Source: Reticulitermes speratus | Lineage: Eukaryota > Arthropoda > Insecta > Blattodea > Rhinotermitidae | Direction of reading: 5' to 3' | Assembly (NCBI GenBank): GCA_021186555.1 | Contig: JAJKFL010000237.1 | Coordinates: 40,449,258 to 40,513,257 of the forward strand | DNA length: 64,000 bases | Part shown: positions 22,701 to 34,348 of the stretch, one piece after another | How the letters are laid out: each line of letters opens with the position of its first letter | How positions within the stretch are numbered: position 1 is the stretch's first letter | The notes under the pieces: model-generated | The model's database searches: none | The model's input: only the letters and a program-made list of their open reading frames with translations | Told to the model about the DNA's origin: nothing | Program-made: the position numbers and the translations under genes

Positions 22701-25700
22701 GCTCTGATGGGTGGGCAGATTTAAATATCCAATTAATCTATCAAATAAATTTTGGGATTTGCGTTCAATTAAGCTTTAGTGTACTTTTTCTTCCACCATC
22801 CACAGCTGTTTACATGTTGCTACCTAGAGGCAACGCTGGTTGTTGAGCTGAACAAAATGCAGTGCACCTATACTGTCGCTGCGTGTACTGACCCTGAGCC
22901 TGCTAGTGACAGACTCAGAAAGAAAGAGTGGTAGCATTCCTCATGCATTAATGAGAAAAATTACGGCATTTATCTTTCACGCTCTTTTACTGCAAGCCTA
23001 GAATCCTGCGACGACGATGCTGACTGCAGACAAGCAACATGGCAGACACGCACAATATGTACAACGTACCTCCAGCGTTTAACGTCCCTTCAGAAACAAT
23101 GTAACAAGACAAGTTCCTGGTTCAAATGTTTGTTTGTCATTCTGGCTTTCTAATGGCAGTCTCTACTGACAAAATGATACAGAATTGATTAATGGGATAA
23201 ATAATGAATTGGAAAGGATGTGGAAGGAATCAGTCATGGCCTAATGCATGGGTGCACAAATCACATGCACCTACTCACCCAGGTGACTACAGTTTGTACA
23301 GGGACACCTCAATATTTTCAGCACAGAATAGAAGTAGGGCCGGCACCAGAACGTCCCATGCACATCGACCATTTCTTATCCTTTGTGCAGCCCTTATATT
23401 CATTTGTTTAGCAGCCACACACTTTGAACAAAGTGCAGTAACCTGCTTACAGAGATATCCTTAAAGTCCCCTGGTTTCAAAAAATAATGTCCCAGATACC
23501 TGAATCTTATTGCAGCAAAGGCCTCACAGTTGCAAAGAACATGCGAGGCCGTTTCAGATGCCTGTTTGCATCCATCGCACTTGGGACTGTCTACTAGCCC
23601 CAGTTTAAACAAGTGTCCTTTTAAATGACAGTGTCCTGTGAACAGCTGTCAGTATCCTTAGCTGGTTTCTGTTCAAACTGAGTAGTTCTCCAGCTCTTTT
23701 AGCAGAGGGTCTTTTGAGAAAGCCCCTAGCCTGTCTTTGTCCATGATATTTTCAGCATAATTACTGCAGATCTCTTCCCTTACATTAAAAAAAAGTGTAT
23801 CACAGTACTGGCACCGAGCAGAAAGCACCACATAACACTGAAGTTCACAGGTCATTCCAGAACTGTGGGTCATCAGTATGGAACTTGCTTTGTGTTGTCA
23901 CCTGTATGGCACCTAGAATTTCGAGTTGGCTCCTACATTTTTGGAAAATCTGTGAACCCCTGGCCTAATGTAATGTGTGATCCCAGAACGTACCTTGACA
24001 GACTGAGGAAAACTATCGAAAACCTCAAGTCAGGATAGCCCGTTTCCAAGCTGAGACTGAATGTGACCGCTCCTGAATACAAAATAGGAGTTCCAACCAC
24101 ATGACTGCAGCATTCGGTAGTTTGAACAGTGACAACTATTTTTTCGTTAGAGAAAACGACACCAAATTATCTAAACATCTGCCTTTCAGCATGTTTCCGA
24201 AACCTCACACTACAAAAAGATGGTCCTATGGTAGTCTATTCACTGAAGGGTCTTAAGGGTACTAATGAAGCATGTGGGCCAACTTAAAACACTCCAGCTC
24301 AGAGAAGCCACATCAAGAAAGCCCCCAGGTGGAAGCAGACACAGACATAGGTGACATTATAACACACAGATGTCAGTTTCATGCAAGAACCATACCAAGC
24401 TTTTTGTGTAGCTGTTTGACATTAGTCCTCTGGGGAGAGGCTACAGTTGTACTGCTGCACGAACTGTCACTCGCCTATAAGAAGACAACAATCAGGATCT
24501 AAAGTGGTTAGTAACGTTACTGTCTAGCCTTCTGCCAGGTAATTGTACAGCATGCACAATTACAATCGCAGTAACATGCAAAATCACAACCGCTCAAAAT
24601 TACTTAAGAATTCAGATTTTCACGGAGGTGAATATCGGGACTGAGGTCTTCTGGCATGTGACGCCATACAGTTTTACGTTCGGGTGCCAACATTTCATAC
24701 AACACTGCTGCCTCCATCTTCAGGGAAGAAGCAGCCTGTTTCTCTGATATACTGGAACCCAGCTACCAAACTACATGGCATCGCATCGTAACAACTGTAA
24801 TCTTGACCGACAATGAAGTCTGTGAGACCTTGGGTCACCTCCCTGGAGGAGTTTGATATCTCTGTAATTGCAAAGTTACTCCCATTAAAGGAGTCCTGGT
24901 TGGTCAGTTAAGGAAATAACACCTAACAACACACAAACTCCTCAATTTATAAACAATCAATTCACAGACATGTTACAAATTAAAAATTAAGTCAATAAAT
25001 GTCTGCAGAGCTTAACAATTCTGACACATTCACTGTTGGTGTTCCCACATTTCAAATTCATTAATCATTTTAGGAAAATGTGTGCATTTTAAGTCGCCCT
25101 CGGTGGACTAGTGGTTAGCATGCTCGCCACTGGACCCAAGGTTCGCGGGTTCGATCCCGGCCGAGGGCAATGGATTTTTAAGGGTGATAAAAATCCGGAG
25201 CACCACTTCCTTCGGAGGGGAAGTAAAGCCGTCGGTCCCATGTCGTAGATTTACGGCATGTAAAAGAACCTTCGGGCATGAAGAAGAACCAGTAGCGTCC
25301 GCAGCAAAATTCAAAGTGGCCATTTCTCACCCAAGTCTCCTGACTGCCTGCCAGATGGCTCTGGCAGTCTCATCAGGATCGAGCAAAAAGTGCGGGCAGT
25401 GAGCCGGTCACTCACTACAGAAAGCACACTTACCGACCAGGAAACCTTCGGGATGAAATCCCAAAAAGAAGGAGGCTCTGGCCCACTCCGGGCTGTAACG
25501 CCATAGAAGAAGAAGAAGTGTGCATTTTAAATGCACCTTGCCAAGGATGTTTAAGAGGAAATGGAGTTGGGAGACGTCAGTGAGTATTGTGACTGGGCCA
25601 CAGGCTAAATGACCAGAGTGTCAGGGTCCAATTCCAAGCAGAAGCAAGATATTTTGCACCCCTTCACAGCATCCAGACCAACTCAGACACTCACCAGGCC

Positions 25701-26908
25701 AGCTAAGAAGCTCGCCAAACCTCACCCAATGAGCTGTCAGGTTCCGTCTAAGCGTTGAACAGACTCAGGCATTAAGCCAACCATTCAGCTACATCTAATG
25801 CCAAGGTTAAGAATGCATGGAGCTATGGCTCCACCTCCCCATATGCCTTCATTATACGGTGCTTAATTACGAACACAGACAACTTTACCCTTTTTACCGT
25901 TACCTTCTACATGTAACGGCACACGCCGCTACATCACATTATATGCGTAAGCAAAGTGAAACAACTATGCAAGTAGTATAGTTCTTTTTAAAATATGGGA
26001 GGGATTTAGAACTTAAGTAGGCCTACACATACACATAGTTCTAACTTAAATGTTTTATCATGAGTAATAGTTTTTAACAGACTGCAGAACAATAATCCTG
26101 CATGCTTAAAAGTGTCAAGTCCATAACAAAATTCAAGAAGATACTTAGCAACTTCCTACTTGGAAAGAGTTTTTATTCGGTGGAAGAATTTATGACAGTT
26201 GACTCTTAATTTGTAGGAACTGTGTTAAAGATGTATCTCTGTATGGTAATTGCCAGTGCTTTCTTCTGTGTACTGTGTTAATCTGTGTCTTGTGTGGTCC
26301 TGTACATGTATGTAATTATATCAGATTTACATGTTTGTTTGCTTTTACTGTAGTTGTTACACTGTTTACTGTAACTACTCTCTGGACGTGTCCAATATCA
26401 TTCTGTAATGATTTATGGATGAAATACAGTACAATACAATACAATGCATACGTGAACAAAATGTGATCACGAGACCTTTGCTCTTCTGGGATGTTATGCA
26501 GCATTGCTTGGTAGCTACCTAGTAACTAACACCAATCAACGCTGCGTAACATCCCAGAAGAGTGAAGACCTCATTTACGCCGCAACGGAAGCCTGAAATC
26601 ATGCACGATATGATCATATTCCAATGCATTGTGTTACATATTTGCATGTACTATAAAGAAAGTTGTATTCAGACTGACACTTACAGTGCAGGAAGGTTAA
26701 ACTTGTACGTACACTAATCGAACTTTTGTGAACAACGTATTGTACTGTAACTCACTGTGAACAGCCTCCCCTCATCTTGCACTTGCTGCTGTTTCTGATC
26801 ACTGTCAATGCCACTGTCCTCCATTGTCAGAACACTCTCCTGTTCACCAGAATTCCAGACAGAATTACCGCCCTCCACAGCATTCATTTTTACCATCAAG
26901 TGTATACC
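19774..26908 (-). CDS. Unrecognised acidic protein, spliced; last exons and a probable early exon
   Basis: Three exons are supported. The last is 19969-19774, after acceptor 'gttttactcag', ending in TGA at 19776-19774. The one before is 21711-21555, after 'ttggtatttcag', with donor AAAG|GTGGAT. These join in frame: the split codon AG+C gives Ser in '..DWETDES|SDEDTNFF..'. Residues include 'RIEQAKKIQRVQEYKKNP', a likely helical basic stretch, then a strongly acidic tail ('FEVSPDEDDLNLLPP') and a Cys-rich end ('RCVCCF'). A probable earlier exon at 26756-26908 has ATG at 26896, residues 'TMEDSGIDSDQKQQQVQ' and donor ACA|GTGAGT. Its phase 0 end does not match the phase 1 start of the 21.6 kb exon, so at least one exon between is missing or the link is wrong. 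Function unknown; I assign no family. The acceptor of the last exon is a NAGNAG (cagCAG) type. Confidence 0.6.
20258..20468 (+). repeat. About 58-bp tandem repeat, 3.5 copies
   Basis: Each unit pairs two half-units, 'ggcacaacaagatggtggca' + 'acaggtattg' and 'gcataacaagatggtggaca' + 'cggacact'. It lies in the intron of the unrecognised minus-strand gene. Confidence 0.9.
20563..20768. mobile_element. Fold-back element, degenerate
   Basis: Terminal text 'gtcttctgggatgtgatggc' and 'aacaccccagaagaccac' are inverted partners; internal 'cttcttcagggtaaaatgg' matches the family core. Confidence 0.7.
21300..21345 (+). repeat. Isolated hammerhead-like remnant
   Basis: 'caccctgaagatggtgactt' followed by 'aatcgccaaaacatgcagg'. 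Stem II pairs (GGUGA/UCGCC), but GAAA has become AAAA and helix III is ACAUGC, so the core is broken. Confidence 0.5.
21897..21937 (-). ncRNA. Hammerhead-like motif, left arm
   Basis: Minus strand: AGUC (21937-21934), CUGAAGA (21933-21927), U, stem II GAACUG/CAGUUC (6 bp), GAA (21910-21908), palindromic ACAUGU (21907-21902), cleavage nucleotide U 21901, GACU (21900-21897). Stem I pairs over 4 bp. Confidence 0.55.
22066..22106 (+). ncRNA. Hammerhead-like motif, right arm
   Basis: Plus-strand mirror of the left-arm copy: AGUC 22066-22069, CUGAAGA 22070-22076, U 22077, GAACUG 22078-22083, loop AUA, CAGUUC 22087-22092, GAA 22093-22095, ACAUGU 22096-22101, U 22102, GACU 22103-22106. All helices pair. 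Confidence 0.55.
22175..23395. other. Unannotated spacer
   Basis: No recognised repeat or exon. Plus-strand ORFs here are short and without family resemblance. A missing internal exon of the flanking minus-strand gene could lie here, but I could not locate it. Confidence 0.35.
23400..23880 (-). mobile_element. LINE ORF2 3'-end remnant (zinc-knuckle region)
   Basis: The minus strand encodes 'FKLGLVDSPKCDGCKQASE' then 'TASHVLCNCEAF', the C-x2-C ... H-x4-C pattern after RNase H that ends jockey/R1-like LINE ORF2 proteins. Upstream, 'SKDPLLKELENYSV' is like the RNase H end. A frame break separates them; the copy is dead. Confidence 0.7.
24635..24800. mobile_element. Fold-back element, degenerate
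   Basis: 'gtcttctggcatgtgacgcc', 'tgctgcctccatcttcaggg' and 'taccaaactacatggcatcg' mark the common family; arms are diverged. Confidence 0.7.
25093..25520 (+). mobile_element. tRNA-derived SINE family 2
   Basis: The head starts 'tcgccctcggtggactagtg' and includes 'cgcgggttcgatcccggccg'. GCCCTCGG at the start pairs with CCGAGGGC at the head end like a tRNA acceptor stem. The body has 'gggtgataaaaatccggagc' and 'ccatgtcgtagatttacggc', ending near 'gaagaagaagaag'. The second copy is at 38267. Confidence 0.9.
25590..25862 (+). mobile_element. SINE family 4, diverged copy
   Basis: Shares with 16596-16850 the order 'gggtccaattcc', 'tattttgcacc..agcatccaga' and 'ccaaggttaagaatgcatgg' to '..atatgccttc'. 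Confidence 0.6.
26468..26575. mobile_element. Short fold-back derivative
   Basis: 'ctcttctgggatgttatgca' and 'tgcgtaacatcccagaagag' are inverted ends only about 60 bp apart: an internally deleted member lacking the core. Confidence 0.75.
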
Positions 26909-27067
26909 CTACAAACGAATCACAACAAAATGTGAGCCCCTCACAACACATCATTCTCTACCACAGTGTTAAAGCATTAACAACGGTGCCTTTCCCGCAG
27001 TTCAAATGTTAAATGTAAACAAGGCTATACAATACAACTACCAACAATTAAGTTTCAAAACTTCAGA

Positions 27068-27394
27068 CAAACAGTCAATCCTCGCTATTCGCGGGGTTAA
27101 GTTCCTACGAAACACCGTGAATATGTACAACGCGAATACGGAACTTTTTCACTTGCACTTGCACTACGCTTGGATTCCAATATTAATTACAAAAATAATA
27201 AAAAATGAGAGCCACGAGAACAAGGAAGCAGCCTCTCCTTGCTGGAGCCCATCTGTGACGCTGCGCGGTACACGTCTCGAAATTTTTCGCCTGCTGCTCA
27301 TGGCCGTGAATGGCAAAAAATGGGTTACACTTTATTTCGCGCGAATGAGCAAAACCGCGAACACGGAACACGCAGATAGCGAGGATTGACTGTA
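27068..27394. mobile_element. pogo-like MITE, full length
   Basis: Inverted ends 'cagtcaatcctcgctattcg' and 'tagcgaggattgactg'. About 327 bp, no transposase. The internal block 'atttcgcgcgaatgagcaaa' matches the fragment at 17.3 kb. The right end is followed by TA; the left flank is not TA, so the duplication is imperfect. Confidence 0.78.
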
Positions 27395-27399
27395 TATAC

Positions 27400-28900
27400 A
27401 AATTGCAAAGCATGATGCATTTATGTACTGTCACTTGACCCTTTAGCACCTAATGTCAGATATACCTCTCATGCAGCGTGATGCTCAAAATGTCGGTAAG
27501 GCCGGCACTTACTGGACTTCTTTACACAGTCCTCATTTAAATCTATGCCATGCATTTAATTGCAACACCAAAGGGTTAACATGACATTCCCTTTGCATAT
27601 GTTATTTGGCATTGCATAATATATACGACTGGTGGTGGTGATTTGTGTTAAATCAGTAGGGACATAAATGACAGTACAGAAATTATATTTACAACCAACA
27701 ATTGTCTAAACTGAGTTCTGTAAGTTAATGAAATACTACAAAGAATTTTACAACAAGCCAACATCCTGAAGAATGTTTACCTGTTGAGCCTGAAGGTATG
27801 TTATTTAACTGACATATACAAAGTGTCCCCCATAGAAGGTCAACATATGTCTTGAAGCTCAATTCGAGAATATCCAACAAACACACATTCAACAGCCAAA
27901 ATATACCAAATGGAATAGTAACACAGATTCTCAGAATTTAATTTGATCCTAAATTCTACATGCATGTAATTTTCATTGTCATTTCCAAAAACTTTAACTC
28001 TCCCACACTTTCAAAGAAGCCATCCTCTGTTTTCATGTTGTGATTTTGTCTCACATTTTGTTCATGGGTTGTAAACATAGTTTTCTCAGTACTCGCTTGT
28101 AGACCAACTTCTGATCTGGCAATTAATAATTAATAATTACTTATGATCAGGAAGATTTTTCACAACTATAACAATCTTCCAGATCACAAATTCTATGAAC
28201 AACTCACTGACAATGCTTCTGTAACAACTTAATTATAATTCTAGTTTTAACACATTTTAACTATGGAATTACCAGAGACACACAGCTACACTAAGCCATT
28301 CATCAAGAATATTATACTTATGTAACAAGATGCAACCAATATTGATTTTATCTGACAATATACTTTGTTATATATGTTCTACATATACAAACAAACCCAA
28401 GAATAATTACCACAGAGCAGTAACACAGCTCCACAGCGCACACTTTAAAGCAATTTGAAACATGTCACTCATACCGAAAAACAACTACCATTGAAGGTAC
28501 GTTGTAACCTCACGATATTCAGATTTAAGAGCAAAGAAACTGTGTTCGATATTATAAATGAATGTGAAACTGGATGCAGTGATGTTACAGTCTTTTCACG
28601 CTACAAAATCAGGACTCGTCATAAGCTTCGGAGTACAATACGGTCACAGGCGGCAAGGTTCAACTAAGACAATCTGCGCAATATATTCATTACATCAACT
28701 TACATACCTCACCAATGTACTACATAGCATTATACATGATTCCCTTTACAAACTTTAAGGAGTAGCTGACATAAACCACAATTTTACGAAATATTTAACG
28801 CTTGTGCATATCAGACACACACACACCTTTTGCATACCCTACTCAAGTGAATTCCATTAGAACTCAGACTCATACTCTCTGATTACGTTTTACATCACTG
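27400..28900. other. Unannotated spacer
   Basis: AT-rich. No exon or repeat family recognised. Confidence 0.35.
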
Positions 28901-28909
28901 CAAGCATTA

Positions 28910-29160
28910 ATTAGGAGCCGTAATAGCTTAAGTCGCTACGCTGCCCCGCTATTGTCTGGAAGATCAATGGTTCGAAACCTGGTGGGGTCGAGACTTTCTC
29001 TTCGCCGCACACCACCTCGTCAACAGTGTATACACTTTCCGAATGTGGTACAGTATGGCGGCCGCGCGTTAAGCAACACGGATTACATGAGACGACGACT
29101 TGCCCAAACCACACGTAATCCGTATTACTCTACGCCGTAATGGTTGAAGAGGGTTACCTG
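28910..29160 (+). mobile_element. tRNA-like SINE family 5 (single copy here)
   Basis: 'ggagccgtaatagcttaagt' (A-box like) and 'caatggttcgaaacctggtg' (B-box like) 40-50 bp apart, followed by a GC-richer body ending 'gaagagggttacctgtgatg'. Call rests on the tRNA-like head only. Confidence 0.5.
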
Positions 29161-29164
29161 TGAT

Positions 29165-31380
29165 GGTGGCAACTCGTATGATCTTGGGTGTAAGAGTAGT
29201 AATCTGTGGGTGTAAGACAGCAGCAAATCACATAGCGGGAGCATCCGAATTGAGGAGAGGGAAAACGGTGCAGTACAAATTGGTGACGATGTAGATTAAC
29301 ACAGATTAATACCTTGAACAGACTGGAAACTTAAGACTACACCACCCATTCGCGGCGCCTTCGTGCCTCACTGTAGCCAACATGGTTCACTGGCTGTGGG
29401 TACAGCATGCTCCAAGTCACAGATTATCTAGTGTTTCATGGTACCTTCCGCGTTCAAAATCCGCGATACTATTGCAGAACCCCGCCTTGCCACGCAAGAG
29501 TGCCTTTCTTTGCCATCTGTTTTACTAAACACAGCCACAGAGCGCCGGCTACAGTAACGCACGGAGGCCCCACCTGTGGCGCTAAAGATATTGTCTCCAG
29601 TGTCTATTGAACCCTGATTTCCCGCAGTTCACGGATCATCTATCTCGATACTCTCTGATCTTTCTCACATTTTTCTAGTTTACGGTTCTTCCCTCTAAAC
29701 CCATACTTAATTTCATCGATAACCACCGTATTGCTCTTACAGAAACTGTCGCAATACAAGTAAACCAGGAAAACTGGAGCAACTAACAGCATGGAGCGAA
29801 GAAACTGAGTACCACAGATTACAACAAACTTTCACAGTAATCATCGCATTTTTAGAATCCTGAGTCATCATGGCGTCTTGCCCACGTTCAACCAGCCTGG
29901 AAGAATCCTGTGGATTGTATAGGTAGACCGTGTTACCCAGATCCATGGTTAATAAACATTAACCCCAGATTTATGTAGAGTTGACCATGGTACACCAATA
30001 CCCAAACCTGATTCTCACAACTCTTGACAGTTTTGCGCAGTCATCTTAATACCGCGTCCCATTATGTTTGACCAGAGGTTAAGGGGCAACACCAAAATGG
30101 ACATAACATGTTCGTCCCAAATATTGGTACAAAACTACCAGTTTCCTACATCATAACCTGGAATATAAAAAACGGACATAAAGTTGTCATCTCATACTAT
30201 GTGTCATTTGGGATAATTATATTATAAACGGTGTCAGACTGTGAAAGTGTAATGTGAACCGAGCTGGGTCAATATATTGACTAGCGTCTGCGGCTGGGAT
30301 TCTGAAATTCAGTTTTGCAAAATGTGGGAATTTCTTGCCAGGTGCAATTATGATCACATTCAGTAGCAAGACATTCTCCGAGTATGTACATACACACATA
30401 GTTCTTGGAAAAAAAAGTAACAATTTTTTATAAGCTGATATTCACAATCATCACTGGATTTCATTTTTGTGTGCCATTTCTTAAAATCCACACCTGGATG
30501 GTAGCACTGTCACAAATATTTTATCTTACATGCCTAGTATTCTGCCCACAAAATATTTTTCATTAAAGTACAAAGTAAAATAATGATTGAAGTGTTTTGT
30601 TTTGAATGAACAGTTTGAAGTTCCCTTCAGATGTGTCATACTAGTTCTACCACCCTAAATAACATGTCAGAAAGGCATCAGTCTACAGAATAAAGGTGTA
30701 CATGACACTTAAGATTTCAGACCACTTCAAGTTTTAATGTGCCATTGTTCACTATTATTTTTTTAGGACTGCACCATACATATAATTTTAAACATATGGT
30801 GGACTGGGAGAAATAAAATACCATGTTACTATTGAAAACAAATGAATTTTTTATTTCAGGTATTACCTTTTAATGAAGTGAATAAAATTCACTGGGGGGG
30901 GGGAGGGAAAAATCTCACCCATTTTCACAATTTCATAAATGGGAAATTAAAAAAAAAATACATTTGGCCAACCACAACCATGGGAATGAGAGAGAGAATA
31001 AGCCTCAATACAGCCGTAAGAACTGTACAACACCTACATAGTCAAATCACATCCTGATCACTTCAGCAATAGGAAAAATTCCCTCAACGACAACGATGGC
31101 GGCAACACATTCCTCTGAAATTTCAATGTATACTTAACATTTCAAATGGCAAAACCCAGAAGGCTATTTACTAACTTAACAAACCCCTCTGCAAAAACCT
31201 GAAAAACTTACATTACATACATGTGTGTTTTTAAGACAACCTCCAATGTACAGATCATTTGTTAGTGTCTGAAAAAATGTGAAAACACAAAAGACATAAA
31301 TAAGAAATACAAACAGAAGGTCATGTCTCACAGTTTAATTTCCCCACACCAAATTTTAGGATACACTACAAATACTTTAC
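29165..31380. other. Unannotated spacer
   Basis: No recognised exon or repeat apart from a G-run near 30893-30904. Confidence 0.35.
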
Positions 31381-31382
31381 GT

Positions 31383-31597
31383 GAATTCTAAAAGGTTCTG
31401 ACGACGGTACGTAACATTGAGAACTAACTGGTTTCTGGACTTTGTCCATCGTCTGGAAATCTAAAATAATTAGATAACACCGTTTCGGAAACTGGATCTG
31501 CTTGGTGAAGGGGGACGGAAGCAGATCCAGCTTCCGAAACATCGTGATTTTTAGATTTCCGGACAATGGGCAAAGTACAGAAACCAATTAGTTCTCA
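31383..31597. mobile_element. Fold-back element, 'ggttctgacgacgg' subtype
   Basis: 'gaattctaaaaggttctgac' and 'ggactttgtccatcgtctgg' on the left are answered by '..gatttccggacaatgggc' and 'agaaaccaattagttctcaa' on the right. A sister is at 44525-44725. The core resembles hammerhead text (CUGACGA) but the elements are not in hammerhead order. Confidence 0.65.
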
Positions 31598-31904
31598 AAT
31601 ACTTTTTACACTTTAACATATTCGTCCAGAAGAACATTATCGCTTCCACCACTACTCACAATGGAGAATGGGAAGCAAAAGACGTACTTTACACATCTCT
31701 GAGCTTTTCCTCCAAGCCTAACTTACTACATAGTTTTAAAACATACCAAGAGGCCAGCAATAAAAAAAAAAGTGTGAAAGTGTAAATTAACCAGTCTGGC
31801 CACTACGTGTGGCCAGCAACCTATGTTAAACTACACAGACCACCTACAGTGTGCTAACAGAAATGCTATCCCCTTCAAAACAGAAGGCATGGTTAAGCTG
31901 CTTC

Positions 31905-32300
31905 TTGAGAGAGAGGTAAAAGAAGGCTCTGGAGATGGAACGTCTCTTTCTGTGGGAGCTCTGCGAGAGGAACCTGGAAGGGGGGCTCCTTTGCTGGGAA
32001 CTTATAAAGATATGTAAAAGAAGGCTCTGGAAATGGAACATCTTTCTCTATGTAGGGGCTTCGTAAGGGGAACCTGGAGGGGGGGTTTCTTTACTGGGGA
32101 CTCTGAGAGACATGTCAGGGAAGGCTTTGGAAAGGAAGCATCTTTCTCTTTACAGAGGCTCCGTGAGGGGAATCTGAAGGGAGGGCTCCCATACTGATGA
32201 CTCCAAGAGACATATAATAGAAGGCTCTGGAAAAGGAGCATTTCTTTTTACAGGGCTTCATAAGGGGAACCGAAAGGTATTTAGCAAGGGAGGGCTCGTC
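31905..32300 (+). repeat. Diverged tandem repeat, about 105 bp, four copies
   Basis: Repeats of 'aaaagaaggctctggagatg', 'catctttctct', 'ggggaacctgga' and 'gggctcc' blocks in the same order. Copies differ by many substitutions, so this is an old array. Confidence 0.75.
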
Positions 32301-32755
32301 CAATATGTTTATTGGGCCAGAACCTGTCCTTGATATATTTTTCTGTTATGTATAACTTAGAGGGTTCGTGGCCGTATGCTGGGCCACAACACTCTAAGAA
32401 AGCATCTGCATTTTGGGGGGCACAGAGGGCCTGTTAGAAAGGCCTACGTGCATCGGGCCTCTAAGGGCTCGAACCCATTGGGTATTCTAATTCTAATTCT
32501 AAGCTGCTTTAATTAAACTTTCAAAGCCTCATAAGAAGGTTTAATCAGTGAAGTGAATTTGTTAAAGAACTACAGAACGTGACATCATCTGCTTGGGATA
32601 CCACCTGCATCAATTCACAAACAAACACAGGAAGCTTAGTTGTTGCAATAGCTTCAAGTCCTATCAGAAACTATAAGTAACTATAAGCAGTTTCTCGTAA
32701 CATTACATTACCACACACCATACCCAAGTTCTGCGATACGTACATAATCACAGCG
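32300..32755. other. 3' flank of the zinc-finger gene
   Basis: Unclassified sequence. The segment 32330-32500 ('gggttcgtggccgtatgctg', 'taattctaattcta') looks like a short interspersed element with an ATTCTA tail, but I have no second copy to confirm it. Confidence 0.35.
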
Positions 32756-32758
32756 ACG

Positions 32759-33601
32759 TCACTTCAACCAAGTATGTATGCGTTCATGCTGTTGCAGATG
32801 ATTCAGATGACTGAACGATTTTCTGCATACGTTACAAAAATACGAATGCCGTCCGCTGTGTACGCGCTGGTGAGTTTTTAGACTCTGTGGCAGTTTAAAT
32901 GACTTAGCACACACTTCACAAGAATATGGGCGTTCTACACTGTGTATAAGTTGATGTGTCTTCAGAATATTCAGGAGTCTGAATGATTTACTACACAAAT
33001 CGCACGAATACGGACGCTCTCCACTGTGTATACGCAGATGCACTTTCAGATTATTCTGGCGACTGAACAGCTTACCACACACGTCACAAGAATATGGACG
33101 TTCGCCACTGTGTATTCGCTGATGTGTCTTCAGATTACTTACCCGATTAAATGTTTTACTACAGATGTCACAGGTATATGGATGCTTTTCAGGGCATTTA
33201 TATACTTTAAGGTTACTCTGTTCATTGAATCTACTATTATAAACAACACAGGAGTATGGATACTCTGAAATACGTGTGCATTGATGATTCTGCAGATGAG
33301 TGTGCCTAACAAATGACTTATTACACAGCCCGCAGGAAAACGTATCTTTCTCGGCATGTAATGAAGTATCATCGCTTTTCACAAACTTTAGCTGGGTGGA
33401 AGATTTCTCACACACATCACACAAGTGCGATTGATTATCACTACGTATTGCTTGATGTTCCTGTCGATACGTAAAAGATTTATTACAAATATCACAATTA
33501 TACTGACCAGTATTTGTATCCTCTTCCAATGCAGTGTAAATCTCTTCCGATTTGCTTTGTGCTTTCAATGGGTCCTCTACTTTTTGAGTAACGGTCAGCT
33601 C
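32759..33601 (-). CDS. C2H2 zinc-finger protein, finger-array exon
   Basis: The exon runs from acceptor 'tttctttgctag' (first base 33601, phase 0) to TGA at 32761-32759, giving 280 codons including an N-terminal linker ('ELTVTQKVEDPL'). Five canonical C2H2 fingers occupy about residues 142-280 (CDIC, CDVC, CDLC, CEVC and CNVC types), joined by H-S-G-E-R-P or near-consensus linkers. Before them are degenerate fingers: one with CVVY in place of C-x2-C, one with NHQCTRIS lacking the second His, and one without proper His spacing. The protein is likely a nuclear DNA-binding regulator; its target cannot be told. Leader exons lie upstream at 34.2-36.7 kb. Ortholog unclear because this family is lineage-expanded in insects. 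Confidence 0.88.
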   Translation of the reverse strand, partial: ELTVTQKVEDPLKAQSKSEEIYTALEEDTNTGQYNCDICNKSFTYRQEHQAIRSDNQSHLCDVCEKSSTQLKFVKSDDTSLHAEKDTFSCGLCNKSFVRHTHLQNHQCTRISEYPYSCVVYNSRFNEQSNLKVYKCPEKHPYTCDICSKTFNRVSNLKTHQRIHSGERPYSCDVCGKLFSRQNNLKVHLRIHSGERPYSCDLCSKSFRLLNILKTHQLIHSVERPYSCEVCAKSFKLPQSLKTHQRVHSGRHSYFCNVCRKSFSHLNHLQQHERIHTWLK

Positions 33602-33649
33602 CTAGCAAAGAAAGTCATGAAAAATTAAGAAAAAATTATAAATTGTCAT

Positions 33650-33671
33650 TGCGGGGGGGGGGGGGGGGGGA
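33650..33671 (+). repeat. G homopolymer, about 20
   Basis: A long G-run immediately upstream of the zinc-finger exon acceptor, on the intron side. Confidence 0.95.
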
Positions 33672-34214
33672 CCAAAATGAGGTAAATTATTCAAACAGAA
33701 TATATGGTGTTCCAGGTTGTTCAAATAAAGTGTATTTTTCCCTCTCCAAAAACTTCACACAAACACACCGTCTGTCGTCAATGTAACATATAGCTAACAC
33801 AACTTCATAATCTATAACATGCAGTTTGGCTCATACATTTTTGCACGTCCACATCCAACAAAAACACGCTGTTCGTTGAATGTCAAAGTTTTGTAAGTCG
33901 AGCGAGCTGACAACAAGCAACTAGCACTGGTTGTCACTTTAAGTAAAGTTCCTGTACAAAGTACACAGACAGAAGACATATCACGTGTAGTTTTACTGGA
34001 ATGACGAAGACTAACAGTTAACAAAAATGTACGATTAATTTCAAATTCTGTGTGAAACTTCTACAAACAGATTTACATTTAAATGTACCTAAAGATTCTA
34101 ATTCAGGTTGTGAAATGGCAGTCCAGTGAAATCTAGACTAACATTTACATATACCTTCGGAAAGAATTCCAGATTTTTAGGAAATGTGCTTAAATTAAGG
34201 CAAACACAACTAAC

Positions 34215-34348
34215 CTCGTTTTCATCCTCTGTAACTGGAAATGTACTAACAGAGGATCTACCTCCTCTTCTACCTCCTCTTTGATAACAATAAGCTCATT
34301 TTCACTGCGAGAAGATGTAAGACACATCCCAGTACTGGACTCGACTTG
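34215..34348 (-). pseudogene. Leader exon copy 1 of the zinc-finger gene, frame-breaking
   Basis: Acceptor 'aataattttgcag' and donor ACGAG|GTTAGT bound 134 nt. It contains 'ELIVIKEEVEEEVDPLL', parallel to leader copies 2 and 3. But 134 is not a multiple of three. Starting in phase 0 it ends in phase 2, and joining to the finger exon would give a stop almost at once (AG+G, AGC, TGA). Near its end the paralogous ending 'TEDENE' is readable only in another frame. Either the exon is decayed or skipped, or there is a sequence error here. Confidence 0.6.

Noticed and set aside
25093..25170. A tRNA gene
   Set aside because: It has an acceptor-like stem and B-box, but the anticodon arm does not fold and the sequence continues as a SINE body repeated at 38.3 kb.
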